Assembly (NCBI RefSeq): GCF_004784475.1
Contig: NZ_SRRT01000006.1
Location: 248,001-312,000, forward strand
Direction of reading: 5' to 3'
From: Streptomyces bauhiniae
GTDB lineage: Bacteria; Actinomycetota; Actinomycetes; Streptomycetales; Streptomycetaceae
DNA: 64,000 bases
Shown here in pieces: positions 16,717 through 24,222 of this stretch. The notes beneath the pieces are model-generated. The model searched no databases. It was not told the DNA's origin and worked only from the letters and a program-made list of their open reading frames with translations. The translations under genes and the position numbers were made by a program. The first letter of the stretch is position 1. Every line of letters begins with the position of its first letter.

Positions 16717-17553
16717 GTGACGGGCGCGTCGATGCCGGAGCGGAAGCGGGACGGGGCGGGGATGGACGCGTACGACGAGGAGCCGGAGGCCCGGAGCGGG
16801 CCGGACGGCCCGGCCGGGGCGCGTCGCGCGGGCGGCCCCGGCACACCGGGCGAGGACACCGCCCCCCAGGGCACCGGAGGCGACGGCGCTGCGGAACCGA
16901 CGCCGCGCACCGGTCTCGCCGCCCTCTCCCCCCGCTACCGCCTCGTCGCGGGCGGCGCGCTGGCGGTCGTGGCCGCCGTCGCCGCCGTGCATCTCGGCAT
17001 GGTGTTCCTGAGCCTCGCCCCCGCCAACACCGTGAGCAAGCGGCACGCCAAGGCGGTGGAGGGGTGGGTGTACCCGGAGTTCGAGCAGAACTGGAAGCTG
17101 TTCGCGCCGAACCCGCTGCAGCAGAACGTCGCCGTACAGGTGCGCGCCCAGGTCCGGAGCGAAGGCGGTGACCTGCGCACCACCGGCTGGACCGACCTGT
17201 CGGCCGAGGACGGCGCCGCCATCGACGGCAACCTGCTGCCCAGCCACACCCAGCAGAACGAGCTGCGCCGCGCCTGGGACTTCCTCGGCACCACCCACGG
17301 CACCGACAACCGGCCCGTGGGCGTGCGCGGGGCGCTCTCCGAGCAGTACGTGCGCCGGATAGTGGTGCTGCGCCTGCGCCGGGACGAGGGTCTCGACCGC
17401 GCCGGAACCATCGAGCGCGTGCAAGTGCGCTCCCGTACCGTCAACGTGCCGCCGCCCGAGTGGAGCCGGGAGAAGGTCTCCACCAACCCCGCCTACCGGG
17501 TGCTGCCCTGGTGGACGGTGACCGGTGACGAGACCGAGGCGGGTGCCCGATGA
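16717..17553 (+). CDS. DUF5819-family membrane-anchored protein
   Basis: 278 aa from GTG 16717 with AGGGGG upstream. An acidic, disordered N-terminus (about 1-68) leads to one membrane helix (about 75-100). A likely extracytoplasmic domain follows with FEQNWKLFAPNPLQQNVAVQVRAQ, the hallmark of DUF5819. The stop overlaps the next start (ATGA), so it is translated together with the HTTM protein, a common pairing in actinobacteria. The WKLFAPNP segment also occurs in many HTTM-linked proteins. Biochemical role unknown. Confidence 0.85.
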   Translation: MTGASMPERKRDGAGMDAYDEEPEARSGPDGPAGARRAGGPGTPGEDTAPQGTGGDGAAEPTPRTGLAALSPRYRLVAGGALAVVAAVAAVHLGMVFLSLAPANTVSKRHAKAVEGWVYPEFEQNWKLFAPNPLQQNVAVQVRAQVRSEGGDLRTTGWTDLSAEDGAAIDGNLLPSHTQQNELRRAWDFLGTTHGTDNRPVGVRGALSEQYVRRIVVLRLRRDEGLDRAGTIERVQVRSRTVNVPPPEWSREKVSTNPAYRVLPWWTVTGDETEAGAR

Positions 17554-18776
17554 ACCGGCTCTCCCAGACCGTCGCCCAGACCTTCGCCCAGGGCGTCGAA
17601 CGCGTCACCGGCGCGGCCCTCGGCCCCTATCAGAGCGCCGTGATCCGGATCGGGTTCGCCGGGACCTGGCTGCTGTTCCTGCTGCGCGAGTTCCCGCACC
17701 GTCAGGAGCTGTACGGGCCGGCCGGGCCCTGGAGCTGGAACCTGGCTCATCAGCTCATCGCCGACAACCACGCCTTCACCGTGCTGATGTGGTCCGACAG
17801 CCGGCTCTGGTTCGAGCTCTGCTACCTCCTGGCGGTCCTGGCCAGTGCCGCGCTGCTGGTCGGCTGGCGCACCCGGACCGCCTCCGTGCTGTTCATGGTG
17901 GGCGTGCTGTCGCTCCAGAACCGCAGCGTGTTCATGGGCGACGGCGGCGACAACGTGCTGCATCTGATGTCCCTCTATCTGGTGTTCACCCGCTGCGGCC
18001 AGGTCTGGTCGCTGGACGCGCGCCGGGCCGGGCGCGCGGAGGCGGCACGCGCGCGTGGGGAGCGCGTTCCCGCCGACCGGGTGGGCCCGGTGCTGTGGGC
18101 ACTGTCCGGCGCGGTGCTGGTCACGGCCGCGGTGACGGGCCGGTTCGACGGCGGCCGGCTGGTGCCGGCGCTGCTGTGGGCGGCCTGGGCCGGGCTCGGC
18201 CTGTGGTGGGCGGCGGGCCGCCGGCCGCGGTCGCAGCAGCTCCGGATGCTGCTCGACGTGCTGGCGAACGTGCTGCACAACGCCGGTCTCGTCGTGATCA
18301 TGGCGGAGGCGTGCCTGATCTACGCCACGGCCGGCTGGTACAAGATCCAGGGCTCGCGCTGGCAGGACGGCACCGCCGTCTACTACCCGCTGCACCTCGA
18401 CTACTTCTCCCCCTGGCCCGCCCTCGCCGACCTGATGTCCGCCAGCGGCGTCCTCATGATGATCGTGACCTACGGGACGGTCATGGTGCAGGTCGCCTTC
18501 CCCTTCACCCTGTTCAACCGGCGGGTGAAGAACGTCCTGCTGGTGCTGATGATGACCGAGCACGCGGTGATCGCCGTCGTCCTCGGACTGCCCTTCTTCT
18601 CGCTGGCGATGATCACGGCGGACGCCGTCTTCCTGCCGACCGCCTTCCTGCTGCTCCTCGGCGGCTGGGCCGCACGCGCGCGTGGACGGCTGATACGGCG
18701 CGACGGGGCGGGCCGGGTGCCGCCGCCCCGCGTCCCGGAGGAGTCCACCGCGGGCCACGTAGGGTTCAGGGCATGA
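17550..18776 (+). CDS. HTTM-domain integral membrane protein (vitamin K carboxylase-like)
   Basis: 408 aa with multiple membrane helices. The text GPYQSAVIRIGFAGTWLLFLLREFPHRQELYGP and the central segment LIYATAGWYKIQGSRWQDGTAVYYPLHLDYFSPWP are typical of the HTTM (horizontally transferred transmembrane) family, related to vitamin K-dependent gamma-carboxylase. Bacterial members often have no proven carboxylase activity. It is coupled at both ends: ATGA with the DUF5819 gene and ATGA with the methyltransferase gene. A quinol-linked modification of a membrane or secreted partner is only a guess. Confidence 0.88.
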   Translation: MNRLSQTVAQTFAQGVERVTGAALGPYQSAVIRIGFAGTWLLFLLREFPHRQELYGPAGPWSWNLAHQLIADNHAFTVLMWSDSRLWFELCYLLAVLASAALLVGWRTRTASVLFMVGVLSLQNRSVFMGDGGDNVLHLMSLYLVFTRCGQVWSLDARRAGRAEAARARGERVPADRVGPVLWALSGAVLVTAAVTGRFDGGRLVPALLWAAWAGLGLWWAAGRRPRSQQLRMLLDVLANVLHNAGLVVIMAEACLIYATAGWYKIQGSRWQDGTAVYYPLHLDYFSPWPALADLMSASGVLMMIVTYGTVMVQVAFPFTLFNRRVKNVLLVLMMTEHAVIAVVLGLPFFSLAMITADAVFLPTAFLLLLGGWAARARGRLIRRDGAGRVPPPRVPEESTAGHVGFRA

Positions 18777-19513
18777 CCGACCCCCTGAACCGCTGGCGCG
18801 AGCGCGCCGGGGACGCCGTGCTGCTGGACGGCTTCCACGCCCTCAAGCACGCGCTGCGCTTCGGGGCCGAGGTGCCCGTGGCGGTCACCACCGACCGGGA
18901 GGCCACGCTGGCCCTCGCCGGTGAACTGGCCGGGGACGTCAGGGACCCGCTGGACGCCCTGCTGACGGAGGTGCCCCAGGCGGTCTACGCCTCCCTGGTG
19001 CCCCGCCCGCACCCGACCGGCGTGGCCGCGCTCGCCGTACGGCCGTCCCGCGAGGCCAACCTCAAGGCGCTGGCCCATCTGCCGCGCACCGCGCCCGTGG
19101 TGGTGCTGGACGAGCCGCGCAACCTCGGCAACGCGGGCGCGGTGATCCGGCTGGCCGCCGGGTTCGGCGCGACCGGGGTCGTCACCACCGGCACCCTCGA
19201 CCCCTGGCACCCCACCGTGGTGCGCGGTGGGGCGGGGCTGCACTTCGCCACCGCCGTGGAGCGCCTCGGTGTCGAGGAGCTGCCTGCCGGGCCGCTGTTC
19301 GCCCTCGACCCCGAGGGTGAGGACATCCGGCGGGTCGAGCTGCCCGACGACGCGGTATTGGCGTTCGGCTCGGAACGCAGCGGGCTCTCGGCGCCGCTGC
19401 GGGCCCGCGCCGACCGGCTGCTGGCGCTGCCCATGCGGCCGCAGGTCTCCAGCTACAACCTCGCCACCAGCGTGGCCATGACGCTGTACCACTGGAGCCT
19501 GCGCGCCGCCTGA
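18773..19513 (+). CDS. TrmH/SpoU-family RNA 2'-O-methyltransferase
   Basis: 246 aa from ATG 18773, overlapping the HTTM stop. The SPOUT motifs are present: NLGNAGAVIRLAAGFGA (motif 1, about 123-139), FGSERSGLS (motif 2) and SSYNLATSVAMTLY (motif 3, trefoil-knot SAM site). The N-terminal part is the short substrate-binding segment usual in this family. It should methylate a ribose in tRNA or rRNA; which site cannot be told. Its coupling to a membrane protein pair is unusual but may only reflect operon packing. It ends 8 bp from the converging paaN stop. Confidence 0.92.
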   Translation: MTDPLNRWRERAGDAVLLDGFHALKHALRFGAEVPVAVTTDREATLALAGELAGDVRDPLDALLTEVPQAVYASLVPRPHPTGVAALAVRPSREANLKALAHLPRTAPVVVLDEPRNLGNAGAVIRLAAGFGATGVVTTGTLDPWHPTVVRGGAGLHFATAVERLGVEELPAGPLFALDPEGEDIRRVELPDDAVLAFGSERSGLSAPLRARADRLLALPMRPQVSSYNLATSVAMTLYHWSLRAA

Positions 19514-19521
19514 GCCCCGCC

Positions 19522-21213
19522 TCACGCCTCCTTGCGGACCTCCACCACGCGGAAGCGGTTGGCCACGTAAGCGCCGTCGGTGAGGGCCGCGTTCGCCGCC
19601 GGGTTGCCGCCGGAGCCGTGGAAGTCGGAGAAGGCGGCTGTCTGGTTTACGTACACCCCGCCGGTCAGGTTCAGGGAGAGCTGGGCGGGCTCCTCCAGGC
19701 AGACCTCCTCGATGGCCCGCGCGACCTCCGGGTCGATGGTGTGCGCGCCGACCGTCATGGCACCCTGCTCGCGGATGGTGCGCCGCAGCAGGTCCACGGC
19801 GTCGGCGACCGAGTCGACGGCCACCGCGAAGGACACCGGGCCGAAGCATTCGCCGAGGTAGGCGGCCTCGTCGTCCGGCTTGGCGGCGTCCAGCTTCACG
19901 ATCACCGGGGTGCGTACGACCGCGTCCGGGAAGTCCGGGTTGGTGATTTCGCGGGAGGCCAGGGCGACTTCGCCGAGGTCGGCGGCGGCCTCCAGGCGGG
20001 CCTTCACGTCCGGGTTGACGATGGCGCCCAACAGGGCGCCCGCGCGGGCGTCGTCCCCGAGGAGGCCGTCGACGGCGCGGGCGAGGTCGGCGGTCACCTC
20101 GTCGAAGGACTTGTGGCCCTCATTGGTACTGATGCCCTCGCGCGGGATCAGCAGGTTCTGCGGGGTGGTGCACATCTGGCCGCTGTACAGGGAGAGCGAG
20201 AAGGCCAGGTTGGCCAGCATGCCCTGGTAGTCGTCGGTGGACTCCACGATCACCGTGTTGACGCCGGCCTTCTCCGTGTAGACCTGCGCCTGGCGGGCGT
20301 TGGCCTCCAGCCAGTCGCCGAAGGCGGTGGAGCCGGTGTAGTCGATGATGCGGATCTCGGGGCGGGTGGCGAGGGTCTTGGCGATGCCCTCGCCGGGCCG
20401 CTCGGCGGCCAGCGCCACCAGGTTGGGGTCGAACCCGGCCTCGGCCAGCACCTCGCGGGCCACCTGGACGGTGAGCGCGAGCGGCAGCACCGCGCGCGGG
20501 TGCGGCTTGACCACGACCGCGTTGCCGGTCGCCAGGGAGGCGAACAGGCCCGGATAGCCGTTCCACGTCGGGAAGGTGTTGCAGCCGATCATCAGGGCGA
20601 TGCCGCGGGGGACCGGCGTGAAGGTCTTGGTCAGGGTCAGCGGGTCGCGCTTGCCCTGCGGCTTGCTCCACTCCGCCGTCCGAGGAGTGCGGGTCTGCTC
20701 CGCGTACGCGTACGCCACCGCCTCCAGGCCGCGGTCCTGGGCGTGCGGGCCGCCCGCCTGGAACGCCATCATGAATGCCTGGCCGCTGGTGTGCATGACC
20801 GCGTGCGCGAACTCGTGCGTCCGGTCGCTGATCCGCTTCAGGATCTCCAGACAGACCGCCGCGCGGGCTTCCGGCCCCGCGTCGCGCCAGGCGGCCTGCC
20901 CGGCGCGCATCGCGGGGAGCAGGACGTCCAGGTCGGCGTGCGGGTAGCTCACGCCCAGCTCGATGCCGTACGGCGAGACCTCGCCGCCCACCCAGTCGTC
21001 CGTGCCGGGCTGGTCCAGGTCGAGACGGGTGCCGAGGAGCGCGTCGAAGGCGGCCTTTCCCGCGCCCGCGTCCAGGCTGCCGTGCTCGCCGTACGCCTTG
21101 GGGTGCTCGGGGTGCGGGGACCAGTACGCGCGGGTGCGGATCGCCTCAAGGGCCTGATCGAGGGTGGGGCGGTGCTGGGCGATCAGCTCGTGTGCGGTCG
21201 GTCGGGCGGTCAT
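19522..21213 (-). CDS. paaN: PaaN, aldehyde dehydrogenase of phenylacetate catabolism
   Basis: 563 aa from ATG 21213 with GAGGAG upstream. It is a long aldehyde dehydrogenase: Asn212 in GCNTFP, Glu314 in TEKAG and Cys348 in SGQMCTT are the expected catalytic residues. It resembles the actinobacterial PaaN that oxidises the ring-opened semialdehyde. Unlike E. coli PaaZ there is no C-terminal MaoC hydratase domain, so ring hydrolysis must be done by another protein. It diverges from paaH across 212 bp that hold the shared operator. Confidence 0.88.
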   Translation of the reverse strand: MTARPTAHELIAQHRPTLDQALEAIRTRAYWSPHPEHPKAYGEHGSLDAGAGKAAFDALLGTRLDLDQPGTDDWVGGEVSPYGIELGVSYPHADLDVLLPAMRAGQAAWRDAGPEARAAVCLEILKRISDRTHEFAHAVMHTSGQAFMMAFQAGGPHAQDRGLEAVAYAYAEQTRTPRTAEWSKPQGKRDPLTLTKTFTPVPRGIALMIGCNTFPTWNGYPGLFASLATGNAVVVKPHPRAVLPLALTVQVAREVLAEAGFDPNLVALAAERPGEGIAKTLATRPEIRIIDYTGSTAFGDWLEANARQAQVYTEKAGVNTVIVESTDDYQGMLANLAFSLSLYSGQMCTTPQNLLIPREGISTNEGHKSFDEVTADLARAVDGLLGDDARAGALLGAIVNPDVKARLEAAADLGEVALASREITNPDFPDAVVRTPVIVKLDAAKPDDEAAYLGECFGPVSFAVAVDSVADAVDLLRRTIREQGAMTVGAHTIDPEVARAIEEVCLEEPAQLSLNLTGGVYVNQTAAFSDFHGSGGNPAANAALTDGAYVANRFRVVEVRKEA

Positions 21214-21349
21214 CCGGGACCAACTCCTCGTCTGCGTGAACTCGTCGTCGAGCTCGTGACCTGGGGGTTTGGAGAGACGGCAGGGTTGCGGCGGGCGCGG
21301 CCCGCGGAGCCTTCCGCCGGACGGTGGTGGGCTGCGGGCGGTCAGGGCT

Positions 21350-21377
21350 AGAGTAACCGAACGATCGGTCGGGACAA
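21350..21377 (-). promoter_or_regulatory. Probable paaN promoter
   Basis: On the minus strand TTGTCC (21372-21377) and TACTCT (21350-21355) are separated by 16 bp. The 14-bp palindrome fills nearly the whole spacer, a classic arrangement for repression. Confidence 0.5.
21356..21369. promoter_or_regulatory. TetR (PaaR-like) operator between paaN and paaH
   Basis: ACCGAACGATCGGT, identical on the opposite strand to the paaA site. One site can serve both divergent genes; it lies 56 bp before the paaH ATG and 142 bp before the paaN ATG. Confidence 0.65.
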
Positions 21378-21393
21378 GGGGGTCCGCCGCATC

Positions 21394-21402
21394 TGTGGAC
21401 AA
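21394..21402 (-). promoter_or_regulatory. DnaA-box nonamer between paaN and paaH
   Basis: TGTGGACAA on the plus strand (TTGTCCACA on the minus), 24 bp from the operator and 23 bp before the paaH start codon. Confidence 0.45.
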
Positions 21403-21425
21403 CGTCGTGCGGGAGGATCGCGCAC

Positions 21426-22940
21426 ATGACAGCTATCGACCTCAGCAGCCCCGTGGCCGTGGTCGGCACCGGCACCATGGGCCAGGGCATCGCCCAGGTC
21501 GCGCTGACCGCCGGCCACCCCGTCCTGCTCCATGACGCGCTGCCCGGCCGGGCGCGGGAGGCCGCTGAGGCCATCGGCGCCCGCCTCGACCGGCTCGTGG
21601 CCAAGGGCCGGCTCGGCGCGGACGAACGGGACGCGGCGCGCGCCCGGCTCACCCCCGTCGAGCACCTCGGCGAACTGGCCGACTGCGCGCTGGTCGTGGA
21701 GGCCGTGCTGGAGCGGCTGGACGTCAAGCAGGAGCTGTTCCGCGAGCTGGAGGGGATCGTCTCTGCGGACTGCCTGCTCGCCACCAACACCTCCTCCCTG
21801 TCGGTGACCGCCGTCGGCGGCGCGCTCGCCTCCCCCGGCCGCTTCCTGGGCCTGCACTTCTTCAACCCGGCCCCGCTGCTGCCCCTGGTGGAGGTCGTCT
21901 CCGGGTACGCCACCGACGTCACGTCCGTCACGCGCGCGTACGAGACCGCCCGCGCCTGGGGGAAGACCCCGGTGGCCTGCGCGGACACCCCCGGCTTCAT
22001 CGTCAACCGGATCGCCCGGCCCTTCTACGCCGAGGCGTTCGCCGTGCTGGAGGCCCAGGGCGCCGACCCGGCCACCATCGACGCGGTGCTGCGCGAGAGC
22101 GGCGGCTTCCGCATGGGCGCCTTCGAACTGACCGACCTCATCGGGCAGGACGTCAACGAATCCGTCACCCACTCGGTGTGGAACTCCTTCTTCCAGGACG
22201 TCCGCTTCACCCCCTCGCTCGCCCAGCGCCGCCTGGTGGAGTCCGGCCGGCTCGGCCGCAAGAGCGGCCAGGGCTGGTTCGACTACGGCGAGGACGGCGA
22301 GCGCCCCGAGCCGCACACCGCCGAGAAGGAGAAGCCGCCGGCGCACGTCACCGTCGAGGGCGACCTCGGCCCGGCCGCCGGACTGCTCCCGCTGATCCGC
22401 GAGGCGGGAATCCTCGTCCACGAGGAGGACGAGGACCAGGGCAGCCGGCTGGCCCTGCCGAGCGGCGGCCAACTGGTCCTCGCCGACGGCCAGACCGCCG
22501 TGGAGTTCCGGGACGTCGTCTACTTCGACCTCGCCCTCGACTACCGCGCCGCCACCCGGATCGCGCTCTCCGCCTCCCAGGACACCTCGTCGCGCACCCT
22601 CGCCGAGGCCATCGGCCTCTTCCAGGCGCTCGGCAAGGACGTCAGCGTCATCGGGGACGTGCCCGGCATGATCGTCGCCCGCACGGTGGCCCGGATCGTC
22701 GACCTCGCGCACGACGCCGTCGCCAAGGGCGTGGCCACCGAGGAGGACATCGACACCGCGATGCGCCTGGGCGTCAACTACCCGCTCGGGCCCTTCGAGT
22801 GGAGCCGCAGGCTCGGCCGGAGCTGGGCCTACGAGCTGCTGGACGACCTGCATCTGCGCGACCCCTCCGGCCGGTACGCGCCGTCCCTCGCGCTCTACCG
22901 CCACGCGTACGCCACCGACAAGCGGGAGGGCACCTCATGA
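21426..22940 (+). CDS. paaH: 3-hydroxyacyl-CoA dehydrogenase (PaaH-like), duplicated C-terminal domain
   Basis: 504 aa, ATG 21426 after GGGAGG. The N-terminal Rossmann domain has VVGTGTMGQGIAQVALTAGHPVLLHD (about 9-34), followed by LGLHFFNPAPLLPLVEVV with the catalytic His, then the helical dimerisation domain GFIVNRIARPFYAEA. A second such domain follows in the C-terminal half (IGDVPGMIVARTVARIVD). This long PaaH/PaaC type oxidises 3-hydroxyadipyl-CoA to 3-oxoadipyl-CoA. Its stop overlaps the TetR start (ATGA). Confidence 0.9.
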   Translation: MTAIDLSSPVAVVGTGTMGQGIAQVALTAGHPVLLHDALPGRAREAAEAIGARLDRLVAKGRLGADERDAARARLTPVEHLGELADCALVVEAVLERLDVKQELFRELEGIVSADCLLATNTSSLSVTAVGGALASPGRFLGLHFFNPAPLLPLVEVVSGYATDVTSVTRAYETARAWGKTPVACADTPGFIVNRIARPFYAEAFAVLEAQGADPATIDAVLRESGGFRMGAFELTDLIGQDVNESVTHSVWNSFFQDVRFTPSLAQRRLVESGRLGRKSGQGWFDYGEDGERPEPHTAEKEKPPAHVTVEGDLGPAAGLLPLIREAGILVHEEDEDQGSRLALPSGGQLVLADGQTAVEFRDVVYFDLALDYRAATRIALSASQDTSSRTLAEAIGLFQALGKDVSVIGDVPGMIVARTVARIVDLAHDAVAKGVATEEDIDTAMRLGVNYPLGPFEWSRRLGRSWAYELLDDLHLRDPSGRYAPSLALYRHAYATDKREGTS

Positions 22941-23524
22941 CCACCGCCAAGCGCGACACGTACACCCCCGAGACCCTGCTCTCGGTCGCCGTGGGGGTGT
23001 TCAACGAGCGCGGCTACGACGGCACCTCCATGGAGCACCTCTCCAGAGCCGCGGGCATCTCCAAGTCCTCGATCTACCACCACGTCAGCGGCAAGGAGGA
23101 GCTGCTGCGCCGGGCCGTCAGCCGCGCGCTGGACGGTCTCTTCGCCATCCTCGACGAGGAGCACGCGCGCGTGGGACGGCCGGTGGACCGGCTGGAGCAC
23201 GTCGTACGGCGCATGGTCGAGGTGCTCATAGCCGAGCTGCCCTATGTGACGCTGCTGCTGCGCGTCCGGGGCAACACCGAGGCGGAGCGGTGGGCGCTGG
23301 ACCGGCGCCGGGACTTCGACCACCGGGTGGCCGACCTGCTGCGGGCGGCCGCCGAGGACGGGGACGTACGGGGGGACGTGGAGGTCCGGCTGGCGACCCG
23401 GCTGGTCTTCGGAATGATCAACTCCATCGTGGAGTGGTACCGGCCCGAGACAAGGGGGGCCAGCGGGCGCGAGGTGGCCGACGCGGTGGTGCGGCTGGTC
23501 TTCGCGGGGCTGCGCGAGGAGTAG
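22937..23524 (+). CDS. paaR: TetR-family regulator, probable PaaR
   Basis: 195 aa from ATG 22937. The N-terminal helix-turn-helix reads MEHLSRAAGISKSSIYHHVSGKEELL (about 31-56). The C-terminal ligand domain has LPYVTLLLRVRGNTEAERWALDRRRDFDHR. Its coupling to paaH and the palindromes at paaA and paaN/paaH make it the likely repressor of phenylacetate catabolism, released by an acyl-CoA such as phenylacetyl-CoA. The ligand and binding site are inferred from C. glutamicum PaaR, not shown here. Confidence 0.82.
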   Translation: MTTAKRDTYTPETLLSVAVGVFNERGYDGTSMEHLSRAAGISKSSIYHHVSGKEELLRRAVSRALDGLFAILDEEHARVGRPVDRLEHVVRRMVEVLIAELPYVTLLLRVRGNTEAERWALDRRRDFDHRVADLLRAAAEDGDVRGDVEVRLATRLVFGMINSIVEWYRPETRGASGREVADAVVRLVFAGLREE

Positions 23525-23549
23525 GGAGCGCGCGCCGAAGACGGGGCGG

Positions 23550-24047
23550 TCACGCGTCCGGCTCCAGGTCCTCCTCCTCGAACACCAGCAGCGTGCGGGT
23601 GCCGAGCACCTCGGGGATCGACTGGAGCCGGGTGAGCACCAGCTCGCGCAGCGCCCTGTTGTCCGGCGTGTGCACCAGCAGCAGCACGTCGAAGTCGCCG
23701 CCGACCAGCGCCATGTGGGACGCGCCAGGCAGGCGGCGAAGCTGTTCGCGGACGGTGCGCCAGGTGTTCTGGACGATGTTCAGCGTGATGTACGCCGAGG
23801 TGCCGTGGCCGGCCCGCTCGTGGTCGACCCGGGCGCCGAAGCCACGGATCACCCCGTCCTCGACCAGCCGGTTGATCCGCGCGTAGGCGTTGGCGCGGGA
23901 GACGTGGACCCGCTCGGCGACCGACCGTATGGAGGCGCGGCCGTCCGCCTGGAGGATCTTGAGGATGTCCTGATCTATGGCATCCAGCGGGCGGGGCGGG
24001 GGTGCGCCATGCGCCGCCACCGCCTGGGCCATTTGTTCAGGTGTCAT
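23550..24047 (-). CDS. bkdR: Lrp/AsnC-family regulator (BkdR-like)
   Basis: 165 aa from ATG 24047; an ATG at 24062 would add five residues and cannot be excluded. It has an N-terminal winged helix (LDAIDQDILKILQADGRASIRSVAERVHVSRANAYARINRL) and a C-terminal RAM/AsnC effector domain with LVGGDFDVLLLVHTPDN. It diverges from the branched-chain keto acid dehydrogenase operon, the usual position of BkdR, which senses branched-chain amino or keto acids. The upstream region carries a 9-bp inverted repeat that may be its own operator. Confidence 0.87.
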   Translation of the reverse strand: MTPEQMAQAVAAHGAPPPRPLDAIDQDILKILQADGRASIRSVAERVHVSRANAYARINRLVEDGVIRGFGARVDHERAGHGTSAYITLNIVQNTWRTVREQLRRLPGASHMALVGGDFDVLLLVHTPDNRALRELVLTRLQSIPEVLGTRTLLVFEEEDLEPDA

Positions 24048-24087
24048 GTCCCCCCGCTTCATCGCCGTGGACGTCCTGCATTCATTC

Positions 24088-24119
24088 CAGGCTGTGCAAA
24101 ACCGTTTGTCCACAGCCTG
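24088..24119. promoter_or_regulatory. 9-bp inverted repeat between bkdR and the bkd operon
   Basis: CAGGCTGTG (24088-24096) and CACAGCCTG (24111-24119), spaced by 14 bp, centred 57 bp upstream of the bkdR ATG. The right half contains the exact nonamer TTGTCCACA (24106-24114). This could be an Lrp-type operator for BkdR autoregulation, overlapping a DnaA box. Confidence 0.5.
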
Positions 24120-24148
24120 AGGGGGCCAGTAGCCAAAATGCGCCGACG

Positions 24149-24162
24149 ACCGAACAATCGGT
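24149..24162. promoter_or_regulatory. PaaR-like operator at the first bkd operon
   Basis: ACCGAACAATCGGT differs at one base from the paa sites (CGATCGGT becomes CAATCGGT). It is 60 bp before the E1-alpha ATG. A weak -10 TAGGTG starts at its last base. Confidence 0.55.
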
Positions 24163-24222
24163 AGGTGAGACGGGTCACAGCCGACCCGCCTCTCGTAGCC
24201 GCTCCCACGAGGAGGTGCCGTC

